A stretch of 64,000 nt of DNA, taken from the NCBI GenBank assembly GCA_966211525.1, contig CBIHOZ010000015.1, forward strand, positions 1-64,000, written 5' to 3'. Numbering within the stretch: position 1 is the first letter of the stretch; each line of letters starts with the position of its first letter. A program made the position numbers and the translations under genes. This DNA is from Ohtaekwangia sp966211525 (GTDB taxonomy: Bacteria; Bacteroidota; Bacteroidia; Cytophagales; Cyclobacteriaceae). Below are positions 50,064 to 59,094 of this stretch, piece by piece. The notes under the pieces are model-generated. The model worked only from the letters and a program-made list of their open reading frames with translations, did no database searches and was not told where the DNA came from.

Positions 50064-51434
50064 GTGTATCTGGAAGGCGGCAAAATTCTAATGATCGATG
50101 ATGACGAGGATGTACTCCTCGCAGCCAAAATGTTGCTGAAGAAACAAGGTCATCATGTAATCATTGAAAAGAATCCCAAGAAAATTCCTTTTCTACTTCA
50201 TAACGATACCTACGATGTCATTCTGCTCGACATGAACTTCAGCAAAGACATTACCAGTGGTAAAGAAGGTTTCTATTGGCTTGAGCAGATTTTAGGACAC
50301 GATCCTTCTGCTGTAGTTATACTCATTACTGCCTTTGGCGATGTAGAGATGGCGGTGCGTGCATTGAAAGCAGGCGCTACTGATTTTATACTGAAGCCCT
50401 GGCAAAATGAAAAGCTGGTAGCCACTATATCTACAGCTATACGCCTGAAGCAATCCTATAATGAAGTAGATAAACTGAAGAAGGCTAAAGAAATGCTGGA
50501 AGAGCAGATCAGCAGACCCTTCGGTGAAATTATAGGACAGAGTAAAGCTATACAGGAAGTATTTACGCTGATAGATAAAGTTGCCAAAACAGACGCAAAT
50601 ATACTTATACTCGGAGAGAACGGAACAGGTAAAGAACTTATAGCCCGCGCTATACATCAACGCTCGCTTCGAAAAGATAACAGCTTTGTTTCGGTAGATA
50701 TGGGTGCTATAACGGAGACACTTTTTGAAAGTGAACTCTTCGGTCATAAGAAAGGAGCCTTTACCGATGCGCGTGAAGATCGCCCGGGAAGATTTGAGCT
50801 TGCCAACAACGGTACACTCTTCCTCGATGAGATCGGTAACCTGAGCATGAGTTTACAGAGTAAATTACTGAGTGCACTTCAGTCACGCCAGGTAACGCGT
50901 GTGGGAGCAAACCAGGCATTACCGGTAAATTTACGGTTGATCTGTGCCACCAATATGCCGCTTCACAAGATGGTGCAGGAAGGCACCTTCCGGCAGGATT
51001 TACTTTATCGTATCAATACGGTAGAGCTCCACGTACCACCATTGGCTGAGCGTGTAGAAGATATACCTATGCTGGCACAACACTATCTTAACTACTACGC
51101 CAAGAAGTATCACAAGCATGTAACTTCCATTACCCCGGAAGCTATTGATAAACTAAAGCGCTATGCATGGCCCGGTAACATCCGCGAGTTACAGCATGGC
51201 ATTGAACGTGCCGTGATCATGACCGACTCGGCAACATTGCAGGAAAGTGATTTTCTCCTGAGCCGCACAGTCTCATCCAACTCCAATAGCAACACGCTGA
51301 ATCTGGATGAAGTGGAAAAGACTGCGATCGTGAAAGCACTCAATATGCACAACGGTAATATTTCAAAAGCTGCCGATGAATTAGGACTTACCCGCGCTTC
51401 ACTCTATCGCCGAATGGAGAAGTATGGTATCTGA
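50064..51434 (+). CDS. Sigma-54-dependent response regulator with GAFTDA loop
   Basis: This 456-residue NtrC-family activator starts at a GTG. The receiver has IDDDED at 11-16, phosphoacceptor D56 and K111. The AAA+ domain has Walker A GENGTGKE and Walker B NGTLFLDEIGN. The sigma-54 contact loop reads GAFTDA at 231-236 in place of GAFTGA, and the same variant is seen in some active relatives. A Fis-type HTH closes the protein (NISKAADELGLTRASLYRRMEKYG). It is followed by a terminator, then by a TPR histidine kinase on the same strand, its likely partner. Confidence 0.95.
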   Translation: MYLEGGKILMIDDDEDVLLAAKMLLKKQGHHVIIEKNPKKIPFLLHNDTYDVILLDMNFSKDITSGKEGFYWLEQILGHDPSAVVILITAFGDVEMAVRALKAGATDFILKPWQNEKLVATISTAIRLKQSYNEVDKLKKAKEMLEEQISRPFGEIIGQSKAIQEVFTLIDKVAKTDANILILGENGTGKELIARAIHQRSLRKDNSFVSVDMGAITETLFESELFGHKKGAFTDAREDRPGRFELANNGTLFLDEIGNLSMSLQSKLLSALQSRQVTRVGANQALPVNLRLICATNMPLHKMVQEGTFRQDLLYRINTVELHVPPLAERVEDIPMLAQHYLNYYAKKYHKHVTSITPEAIDKLKRYAWPGNIRELQHGIERAVIMTDSATLQESDFLLSRTVSSNSNSNTLNLDEVEKTAIVKALNMHNGNISKAADELGLTRASLYRRMEKYGI

Positions 51435-51465
51435 TTCTCAAACATATATATCTTTTTAAAATACG

Positions 51466-51490
51466 AAAGCCCGGATCAGCACCGGGCTTT
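51466..51490 (+). terminator. Intrinsic terminator
   Basis: The arms AAAGCCCGG / CCGGGCTTT are followed by TTTTA, 31 bases after the response regulator stop. It makes the downstream kinase a separate transcript. Confidence 0.92.
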
Positions 51491-51664
51491 TTTATGGCAT
51501 GTTTACTTGTCGCGCCAACTATACTGCAGCGCGTTGCTGACAACGAAAATTATTTATCCTTCAGGCGGTTACTATTTTTTTCTTCTCCAGATAGGTTATA
51601 ACTGTTTACGAAAACAGTTTCCTCATAGCATTTGTTTAAAAATTGTTGTACATTAAATTGTCCT

Positions 51665-53698
51665 ATGCAAGCGTATAGATTTGCAGGTATTGTTTTTCTC
51701 CTGACATGTATTGTCTCTGCATGCGAGGACAATGGCTATATTATTCCCCTCGATCAGAAGATCAAAGTTTTCAAATGGATGGATGAAGCTGCGAGGCGTT
51801 GTCGCTACAGCACAGCCGACTCGGTTCTGACCTGCGCAGCTGTAGACGACATCAGCACTTCACCAACGCCTGTCAATCCTTCTGCCAAAACAAAAGAGAT
51901 CTGGCTTAACTATAAGAAAGCACATGCGCTTTCTGAAAATAATTTTGGTGAAGAAGCTATCAAGATCATCAATCATATACTGCCCGAAACAGAAGACTAT
52001 AATTACCTGTACGAGCGCGCCATACTTTTATCGCTGCGAAGTTTTATACATACGAATCACTTCAATGCACAACTCGCTGCATACGATGCATATCAATCTG
52101 CGGATATTCTGATGGAGTTAGGGATTACAAAAGAAGCAGCCGCCAAACACTTGTCCATTGCCAACCTGCAGTTTAACACCGGTAACTTTGAGATCGCGCT
52201 GGAAAACGCCAAGCAATCCATTGTGCTTTTCAAGCAAAGTAAAGAGATGCGAAGAGAAGATACCCTCAACATCATCAATGCCTATAATACGATGGGCATG
52301 TCGTATGTGCATCTTAAACATATTGATAGTGCAGCAACAAGCTATGGTGCAGCGCTTCCGCTTACGCGGAATATCAAGAGCGATATATGGGAAGGCCTGG
52401 TCGTGGGAAATATAGCGCGCGTTGATTTTATACGCGGCAACCTGGATGCTGCTATAGCAAAATATACCCAGGAAGCTACCGTGTGTCTCAAATACAACGA
52501 ACGGGCAGCTGCCGGTAAAGCACTTACCGGGTTGGCAGAAGTATACGTCAGGCAAAAACAATTTGATCGTGCCAAGCAATACTATGACAGTGCATGGCAT
52601 TTGATGCGCGTTGAACGAAGACCTTCCATCTGGCTCGATTACTTTAAAAGCCTGCACAGCTGGTTTGAACTTACCCACCAATTCGATTCGGCACACCTCA
52701 CGTTTGAAAGATATATAGCCTTGCGCGACTCTGTGCAAAGTCCGCAGAGCCAGCAACTGCTGCGACTGCAGAAGCAACTTCAATTTGAAAAACAACTGGC
52801 ATTGCTGCGTGCGGAAAATCAACTGCGAAGCAGTGAGCTCAATACCAGCAGAGTTCTGATCGTATCCATTCTGGCAGTACTCGTACTGATCAGTATACTG
52901 CTATACACGATACGCAGGAGTTACCGTAAAACGAGTGCGCTCAATGCTGAACTTGAAAATAAAGTAAGAGCGCGCACGGCTGAGCTTGTAAAACTCAACA
53001 GCGAACTTGATACATATTTATACCGTGCGTCTCACGATGTACGGAGACCGATTCTCAGCATTATAGGTTTAGGACAACTTGCCGGGTTAACCCACGATGA
53101 GAATGAACGAAGAGCCATTCAGCAGAAGATTGATCTCACCGCCCGTGATATGGACAAGATGCTGTCTAAAATACACATGGCGTATGAACTGGATAAACTT
53201 GAAGGCATCCAGTCCGTTAATATGAAAGACTATATCTTGTCGCTGACGGAACAATTCAAAGGACTATATCCGGAGATAACATTCCGTGCCGACCTGGAGG
53301 GTGATATTACTGTAAATTCAAACATCAGACTTCTTGATATTATCTTCATTAACATCTTCGAGAATGCCTGTATATTCAACAACCAGATTGACCCGGAGAT
53401 AAGCGTTCGGTCTTCCCGCGCAAGCGGCCACGTGGAGATTGTGTTTAAAGACAACGGCATTGGTATCGATCAAAAATATCTCAAGACTATATTTAATCCC
53501 TATACACGCTACAGCGATCGCTCTATCGGCAGCGGTCTCGGCTTACACCTGGTGCAAAAAGCATTGTCCAAACTGAACGGACGCATTGTGGTGGAGAGTA
53601 CGATATATCTTGGAACGGAATTCAAAATTATACTACCCGCCTGCAAGGAAGCAGCCTCGGTAGAATCTACCTGGAATACGCGGACAAAATCTATCTGA
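51665..53698 (+). CDS. TPR-containing sensor histidine kinase
   Basis: This protein of about 677 residues starts at the ATG at 51665, giving a leader with lipobox-like VSAC (Cys20). The frame extends 33 bases further up. Residues about 60-370 are a helical TPR array (GEALTGLAEVYVRQKQFDRAKQYYDSAW is one clear repeat). A membrane helix lies at about 396-415, then a coiled coil rich in Glu and Leu. The HisKA part has phosphoacceptor His457 in RASHDVRRPILS. The ATPase has IFENACIFN (N box), DNGIGID (G1) and GSGLGLHLV (G2). This is the standard Bacteroidota TPR-kinase design. A short 8-bp inverted repeat (51600-51619) lies just upstream. Confidence 0.93.
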   Translation: MQAYRFAGIVFLLTCIVSACEDNGYIIPLDQKIKVFKWMDEAARRCRYSTADSVLTCAAVDDISTSPTPVNPSAKTKEIWLNYKKAHALSENNFGEEAIKIINHILPETEDYNYLYERAILLSLRSFIHTNHFNAQLAAYDAYQSADILMELGITKEAAAKHLSIANLQFNTGNFEIALENAKQSIVLFKQSKEMRREDTLNIINAYNTMGMSYVHLKHIDSAATSYGAALPLTRNIKSDIWEGLVVGNIARVDFIRGNLDAAIAKYTQEATVCLKYNERAAAGKALTGLAEVYVRQKQFDRAKQYYDSAWHLMRVERRPSIWLDYFKSLHSWFELTHQFDSAHLTFERYIALRDSVQSPQSQQLLRLQKQLQFEKQLALLRAENQLRSSELNTSRVLIVSILAVLVLISILLYTIRRSYRKTSALNAELENKVRARTAELVKLNSELDTYLYRASHDVRRPILSIIGLGQLAGLTHDENERRAIQQKIDLTARDMDKMLSKIHMAYELDKLEGIQSVNMKDYILSLTEQFKGLYPEITFRADLEGDITVNSNIRLLDIIFINIFENACIFNNQIDPEISVRSSRASGHVEIVFKDNGIGIDQKYLKTIFNPYTRYSDRSIGSGLGLHLVQKALSKLNGRIVVESTIYLGTEFKIILPACKEAASVESTWNTRTKSI

Positions 53699-53708
53699 TC
53701 GAACTAAT

Positions 53709-54212
53709 TTATACAGTCGATAGTGACTCGCTCACGTTCCATCCGCTGATGGAGACCAACGGAGTTCCGGTATCTTCTTCAGGATCATACTCCAGGTATA
53801 TAGTTCGCTGACTTCCCGGTGCGATGGATATATAGCTGTCACTATAGAATCCCGGCATGAGCCGCTTTCGGAAATGAGGATTCATCATGGATATCCGGCT
53901 AAAGAAGGCCACTATACCCGGCGAGAAATTCGACAACTTCAATTCTATCTTTCCCTCAAACCAGCGAGCCTCCGCTTGTATGCTGGATGCCTTCGTATTG
54001 TTAAGCCCTGTATAGGAATCATTATTCACGGGCAGCCAGTAAAAATTCTCACTGAGTATCCGGTTATCGAGATCCAGCAATTGCAACTGCAGAAATATAC
54101 CATTGCCTTCCTGAAAAGTATTCAGCATACCTTTTAGCGCCCAGTATTTTCGGGCGGCAGCCGGCTCTATACCAACAAAGACTTGCGAAAGCAACGTATC
54201 CTTTCCGATCAT
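53709..54212 (-). pseudogene. Orphan C-terminal Ig-like piece of a GH2 exo-beta-glucosaminidase
   Basis: The 167 residues match only the end of a GH2 exo-beta-D-glucosaminidase/mannosidase-type enzyme (Ig_GlcNase-like). The signs are LLDLDNRILSENFYWLP, IVAFFSRISMMNP, then GFYSDSYISIAPGSQRTIYLEYD and SISGWN. The catalytic TIM barrel and N-terminal sandwich are missing. The frame remains open about 57 bases ahead of the first ATG (54212) and continues the same fold (LQELYIVLDKD), and then a TGA closes it. There is no signal peptide. It looks like the 3' remnant of a deleted or decayed GH2 gene, although use as a free domain is possible. It is convergent with the kinase gene. Confidence 0.6.
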
Positions 54213-54618
54213 ATCTTTATCAAGGACAATGTACAGTTCTTGTAATGCTTGCTTTAGTATTATAACGCGCGGTGTATATTTTCAGATACCTGCAACAAAA
54301 AACGATCGTTCAACAGCACATGAATTCAGATATATACAACCGGGCAATTTCTTCAACCTATACCTGAATCATTCTATAGCAGCACAAAGGGTACCCCTGG
54401 CACATCGGATATTATAAGGAATGCCTGTAAAGTTTGAATCCTCCCGCCCTTCTTATAGAAGAACAAGGAGGACTCCCAAACCCAACTACCAACACAGACG
54501 TTACCAAAACTGTGTGGTAGCACTGGCCTATAAACGACAGCGTTGTATAATTCTACTCTGCTATACCTTAAAAAAATAAGATTTATTTGCCTGTAATTAG
54601 GCGTGGCAACTGCAATAC
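54213..54618. other. Non-coding gap with GH2 remnant edge and weak hairpin
   Basis: This stretch of about 400 bases has no credible gene. The right side of the GH2-like frame extends into it for about 60 bases. An imperfect hairpin sits at 54439-54472 (TCCTCC/GGAGGA with an inner TTCT/AGAA). I see no other feature, and the low coding density fits gene decay. Confidence 0.6.
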
Positions 54619-55245
54619 TTACAGCATGAACCAGGAAAGTAGTAACAATACAATGGTCTGCATCTGTTTACGCAATGAACGTAACGCTTTGAATACAGCA
54701 TTGTAAACCGATTGAATGGTTATACCAAGTTCGTCTGAGATCTCCTTATTAGAGAGCTCCCGGTAATATTTCATGTGCAGTAACTTTCGTTGATGGCCTG
54801 ACAATGAACTCATCGCTTTGAGCACTTGCTCTTTTTGCCAGTGCCTTACTTCATCATCCTGTATACTGCCATCCTCAACATCAAAATCTGCGAAGTCCTC
54901 TTCAGCCTTTAGGCGCACGTGAGGGGACTTCAGTGTATCGAGTAATTTTCGTTTGAGTGACGTAAAGAGATAATACTTGATCGAGGTTGTCTCATTCAGG
55001 TTCTCGCGGTTGTTCCATATCTTGACAAACAACTCCTGTATACAATCCTTGATCTGATCTTCATCTGCACTAAGCTTCTTGCCATAATTATAGAGCGCGA
55101 AAAAATACTTCCGGTATATCATGGCGTACGCAGCAAGATCACCGGACTTGAACTCCTTCCAAAGTATATAATCATTCATGGAAATTGACCGACTCCCCCG
55201 CGCTGGCTGAGGTGCATCGTTATCAATTTGTCTCGCTGCTTCCAT
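54619..55245 (-). CDS. ECF sigma factor (SusR/FecI-like)
   Basis: This 208-residue sigma-70 family protein has region 2 with AAYAMIYRKYFFALYNYGKK, KDCIQELFVKIWNNR and YYLFTSLKRKLLD. Region 4 has LSGHQRKLLHMKYYRELSNKEISDELGITIQSVYNAVFKALRSLRK. A short hydrophobic tail (VLLLLSWFML) follows, typical of Bacteroidota ECF-L sigma factors. A second ATG at 55179 (MNDYILWKEFKSG) may be the real start. No FecR-like anti-sigma or SusC/D gene follows inside the window, so its regulatory partner is missing or distant. It may act on the glycan genes to the right. Confidence 0.9.
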   Translation of the reverse strand: MEAARQIDNDAPQPARGSRSISMNDYILWKEFKSGDLAAYAMIYRKYFFALYNYGKKLSADEDQIKDCIQELFVKIWNNRENLNETTSIKYYLFTSLKRKLLDTLKSPHVRLKAEEDFADFDVEDGSIQDDEVRHWQKEQVLKAMSSLSGHQRKLLHMKYYRELSNKEISDELGITIQSVYNAVFKALRSLRKQMQTIVLLLLSWFML

Positions 55246-55678
55246 GGGTTATAATCTGGGTTATAAGTAGCTTATAAATGGCTCCGTGTGCGGAAACATA
55301 GTACAAAATGGATATTTTAACGGTAAAAATAAAATCTAATTGCAAACATTATTTACATAACCTAATAATCTTCGGGATTACAGAAATCAAATGAATGGGT
55401 TTGATAACAAAAGGCTGTAAAACGACCGAATTAATGCAGTTGTGCCGTGTGTCTTTTAAAATCGCACGATGAAATATTTTTCCAAAAGAGATTCGAAAAA
55501 CACATTTTTCATTCCTTCGTGAAGAAACGGAACCAACATTACATAGCATGGTCTCATTACCCGTTATGTATAGCGAACCGTGTGCGAGAGACTGCAACGG
55601 TCGTAAACTAAATTTCTAACCTCTCAATTAATTTCCGTCTTCATTAAATATACTTGCACCCTCACTAAAATACATGGT
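55246..55678. other. Divergent regulatory gap between sigma factor and GH92
   Basis: This is a 433-base AT-rich gap with no gene. A partial promoter match (TATACTTG at 55649-55656, similar to TAnnTTTG) precedes the GH92 start by 23 bases. I see no further conserved motif, hairpin or repeat. Confidence 0.4.
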
Positions 55679-57952
55679 ATGAAAATGCGCGCTGGAGTTC
55701 TGTTATCACTGATGATGCTAACATTTTTGTCGTGTAAAGATGCTGTACAGAAAGACACGGCAGACACGACTTTAAATCTTACTCAATATGTTGATCCGTT
55801 GATTGGAAGTGGATTTCATGGACATGTGTTTGTCGGAGCGAACGTTCCTTTTGGTGCCGTTCAGGTTGGACCAACACAACTATCAGAAGGATGGGACTGG
55901 TGCTCCGGGTATCATTACTCTGATTCTGTTATTATAGGTTTTTCGCATACGCACCTGAGTGGAACCGGCATTGGCGACCTCGGTGATGTTCTGTTAATGC
56001 CCGTTACCGGGGAAACTAAATTAGTAAAAGGTAAACCTGGTGTTGTGGGAAGCGGCTATGGTTCGCTCTTCTCACATGCAGATGAAAAAGTTAAACCTGG
56101 CTTCTATAGTGTAAAACTGAAGGACTATGACGTTGATGTAGCACTTACTGCATCTGAACGTGTAGGCTTCCATAAGTATATATTTCCAAAAACAGACGAT
56201 GCCAAAGTATTGATCGATCTGCGTGAAGGTATAGGTTGGGATTTGCCTTATGAGACATTCATCGAAAAGACAAATGACACTACCATTACCGGCTATCGTC
56301 ATTCAAAAGGATGGGCCGAAGATCAACGCCTTTACTTTGCTATTGTGTTCTCTGCTCCGGTAAATCAACTTGATCTTTACGAAGGAACCGACCCTATACA
56401 AGGAATAAAAGGCAGCGGCAAAAAAGTAAAAGGTGTATTGCATTTTGGCAATGCTGTTGAAAAACCGTTGCTCATCAAAGTAGGTATATCTCCGGTAAGT
56501 ACAGAGAATGCTTTGAAGAATATAGCAGCAGAAATACCGCACTGGGATTTTGATCACACTGTGAAAGAAGCAGATGCTGCCTGGAACAAGGAGTTAAACA
56601 AAGTACAGATCAAAGCAAGTGAAGAACGTATGCGCAAGTTTTATACGGCTTTCTATCATACCATGATCGCACCTTCCATCTTCAACGATCACAATGGCGA
56701 CTATCGCGGTACTGACAAGCAGGTATACCACGACACTACATTTACGAATCTTACTACATTTTCATTGTGGGATACGTATCGTGCAGCCCATTCGCTATAT
56801 ACCCTTACACAACCGGAGCGTGTAGATGATATGGTAAATTCCATGCTGAAGATCTACGAACAACAAGGTAAACTTCCGGTATGGCACTTGGTAGGTAACG
56901 AAACCAACACCATGCCCGGTAACAGTGCGTTCCCGGTTATCGCCGATGCATACCTGAAAGGCTTCCGCGGATTTGATGGTGCACTCGCGCTGAAGGCTAT
57001 GAAAGCTTCGGTAATGCGCGATGATCGCGGACTGAAATATGTACGCGAACAAGGATATATACCGGCCAATGCAGAAACTGAAACAGTAGCCAAAGGACTT
57101 GAGTACGCGATTGATGACTGGTGTGCTGCGCAGTTAGCACAGGCTCTGGGGAACAAAGAAGAGTATGAATTCTTCAGCAAGCGTGGACAGAACTATCAGC
57201 ACTATTTTGATACTACGATAAACTTTGTGCGTGGAAGAATATCGGATAAAGAATGGCGTACACCGTTCAGTCCGTTTGCAGCGCGACACATGAAAGACGA
57301 TTTTGCCGAAGGAAACTCCTGGCAGTATACCTGGCTTGTACCACACGATGTAGAAGGACTGATAAAACTGATGGGCGGTGAGCAGGCGTTTCTCGCAAAG
57401 CTCGATTCATTATTTACCGTGCAAGGTGATATGGGTGAAGAAGCCTCGAATGATATAACCGGCCTCATCGGACAATATGCACATGGCAACGAGCCGAGCC
57501 ACCATATACCGTACCTGTATGCTTACGCAGGACAACCTTGGAAAACTGCGGAGAAGGTTCGCTATATCATCGACAGTTTATATACCGACAAACCGGATGG
57601 TCTCAGCGGAAATGAAGATGTAGGACAGATGTCTGCGTGGTATGTACTTTCATCACTCGGCTTTTACCAGGCGAACCCGGCCAATGGTATATATATATTT
57701 GGAAGTCCGGCGATGGATCATGCCGTGATCAATCTTCCGGGCAAGAAGAAATTTACCATTGATGTAAAGAATAATTCTGCTGCAAACATTTTTATTCAGC
57801 AGGTTACGCTGAATGGCAAGCCCTATACCAAATCATACATCCGCTATAGCGATATCATGAATGGCGGTGACATGATACTGGAGATGGCAAATAAACCTTC
57901 CACTACATGGGGCACGGCTAAAGAAGACTGGGCAGCCTCGAAAAGTTTCTAG
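55679..57952 (+). CDS. GH92 alpha-1,2-mannosidase lipoprotein
   Basis: This 757-residue protein has a lipoprotein leader (Cys19 in FLSCKD). The N-terminal beta-sandwich (about 35-270) contains VDPLIGSGFHGHVFVGANVPFGAVQVGPTQL and GFSHTHLSGTG. An (alpha/alpha)6 catalytic domain follows, with PVWHLVGNETNTMPGNSAFPVIADAYLKG and GNEPSHHIPYLYAYAGQPWKT, where Glu acid and Asp bases of the Ca2+-dependent GH92 family lie. It ends GLSGNEDVGQMSAWYVLSSLGFYQ. GH92 enzymes trim alpha-mannose from N-glycans or yeast mannan. It is probably surface or periplasmic. It is convergent with the sialidase-like gene. Confidence 0.96.
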   Translation: MKMRAGVLLSLMMLTFLSCKDAVQKDTADTTLNLTQYVDPLIGSGFHGHVFVGANVPFGAVQVGPTQLSEGWDWCSGYHYSDSVIIGFSHTHLSGTGIGDLGDVLLMPVTGETKLVKGKPGVVGSGYGSLFSHADEKVKPGFYSVKLKDYDVDVALTASERVGFHKYIFPKTDDAKVLIDLREGIGWDLPYETFIEKTNDTTITGYRHSKGWAEDQRLYFAIVFSAPVNQLDLYEGTDPIQGIKGSGKKVKGVLHFGNAVEKPLLIKVGISPVSTENALKNIAAEIPHWDFDHTVKEADAAWNKELNKVQIKASEERMRKFYTAFYHTMIAPSIFNDHNGDYRGTDKQVYHDTTFTNLTTFSLWDTYRAAHSLYTLTQPERVDDMVNSMLKIYEQQGKLPVWHLVGNETNTMPGNSAFPVIADAYLKGFRGFDGALALKAMKASVMRDDRGLKYVREQGYIPANAETETVAKGLEYAIDDWCAAQLAQALGNKEEYEFFSKRGQNYQHYFDTTINFVRGRISDKEWRTPFSPFAARHMKDDFAEGNSWQYTWLVPHDVEGLIKLMGGEQAFLAKLDSLFTVQGDMGEEASNDITGLIGQYAHGNEPSHHIPYLYAYAGQPWKTAEKVRYIIDSLYTDKPDGLSGNEDVGQMSAWYVLSSLGFYQANPANGIYIFGSPAMDHAVINLPGKKKFTIDVKNNSAANIFIQQVTLNGKPYTKSYIRYSDIMNGGDMILEMANKPSTTWGTAKEDWAASKSF

Positions 57953-57987
57953 CCACTAGCTGTCAGCTGTGAGAGGGCTGACGCTAA

Positions 57988-59070
57988 CTATAAGATTTTT
58001 GCTTTCCAGAATGCAATGCGCTGACGTTTCCAGGTATACGTCAGCGCAATTGTATCTCCGTAGTGTATAACAGCGGGATACGAAAATTCATCGCCTTGCT
58101 GGCCTGTCTCAATATCTTTAATTACCGGCCACGTTTTACCGTTATCATTTGACAGTGCTATGGATACCGGTCTGCGATTTCCCCAGTTCTTGCCATCACG
58201 ATTATATACTAACGCCAATATACCATTGTCCAAACGCGTGAGATCAATGCCGCTGTTGGGATTGGGTAAATTTGTTTTATATACCGGTGACCATGTTTTA
58301 CCATAATCTTCGGAATCACTGCGACATATAACTCCGGCCGAGCTTCTCAGCAACATATGTACTTTACCGGGTGACGACTCCCACAATGTAGGTTGTATCA
58401 CACCTTCACCCGGAATAGAATCGCGGTTGAACGTGAGGAATGGAGTTGAATTCCAGGTCTTACCGTTGTCTTCACTGCGATCGACAAATGCATTCCATAC
58501 ACCTTTCAGTTCGTTGGATGCAGGGGCGAGCCATGTACCGTTAGACAATACGATAAGTTTATTCTTTACGGGTCCGCGACCTCCCTTGTCGCCGGGAACA
58601 AGTTCTCTAGGTGCTGACCACGTTGTCCCATTATCCTGAGAGATCATATACCATGTTTCCCATACATCGATAGGTTTACCAACTTTGAAATATAGAATGA
58701 TATCACCGGAAGAAGTTTTATGAAGCACCGGATTCCAGTGTGGCTCTTCGCGCACTTTGGCCACTTCTATCGGAGGAGACCAATGCTTCATGTTACCTTT
58801 GGACAACCATATACCTACATCGTCATGCTTCTCGTGTGTTCCTCCAAACCATGCCACCAGAAAATTATCATCATTTGTCCGCACGAGTGTTGAAGCATGG
58901 CATTGTGGAAACGGACGATCGTCACCAAAAACGAAATCCTGCCCCGAGAGTATTATACTATCCTTTTTCAAAGTCACAGCATCGGTATGTTCAGTTGTTG
59001 CTTCCTTCTTACATCCCGTTACGACTAAAATTATAGAGAGGGCCGTAGCAGCTATAGCAGTATACTTCAT
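57988..59070 (-). CDS. Sialidase-superfamily exo-hydrolase lipoprotein
   Basis: This 360-residue lipoprotein (Cys20 in VVTGCKKE) is a BNR/Asp-box propeller: IWLSKGNMKHWSPP, SQDNGTTWSAP, SEDNGKTWNS, SEDYGKTWSPV and SNDNGKTWPV mark at least five blades. The region RPFPQCHASTLV, then FLVAWFGGTHEKHDDVGIW, replaces the FRIP motif. That pattern is typical of the sialidase-fold family DUF (BNR_2) used on rhamnosidase or other sugars, so sialic acid is not assured. It ends 24 bases before the GH35 stop on the same strand and is probably in one unit with GH35 and GH29. Confidence 0.82.
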   Translation of the reverse strand: MKYTAIAATALSIILVVTGCKKEATTEHTDAVTLKKDSIILSGQDFVFGDDRPFPQCHASTLVRTNDDNFLVAWFGGTHEKHDDVGIWLSKGNMKHWSPPIEVAKVREEPHWNPVLHKTSSGDIILYFKVGKPIDVWETWYMISQDNGTTWSAPRELVPGDKGGRGPVKNKLIVLSNGTWLAPASNELKGVWNAFVDRSEDNGKTWNSTPFLTFNRDSIPGEGVIQPTLWESSPGKVHMLLRSSAGVICRSDSEDYGKTWSPVYKTNLPNPNSGIDLTRLDNGILALVYNRDGKNWGNRRPVSIALSNDNGKTWPVIKDIETGQQGDEFSYPAVIHYGDTIALTYTWKRQRIAFWKAKIL

Positions 59071-59094
59071 GCAGAATTTCGTTTTGATTTATAA

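Noticed and set aside
55246..55678. Small gene or RNA in the 433-base gap before GH92
   Set aside because: No frame has a start with a plausible protein, and no stable hairpin or conserved RNA pattern could be seen by eye.
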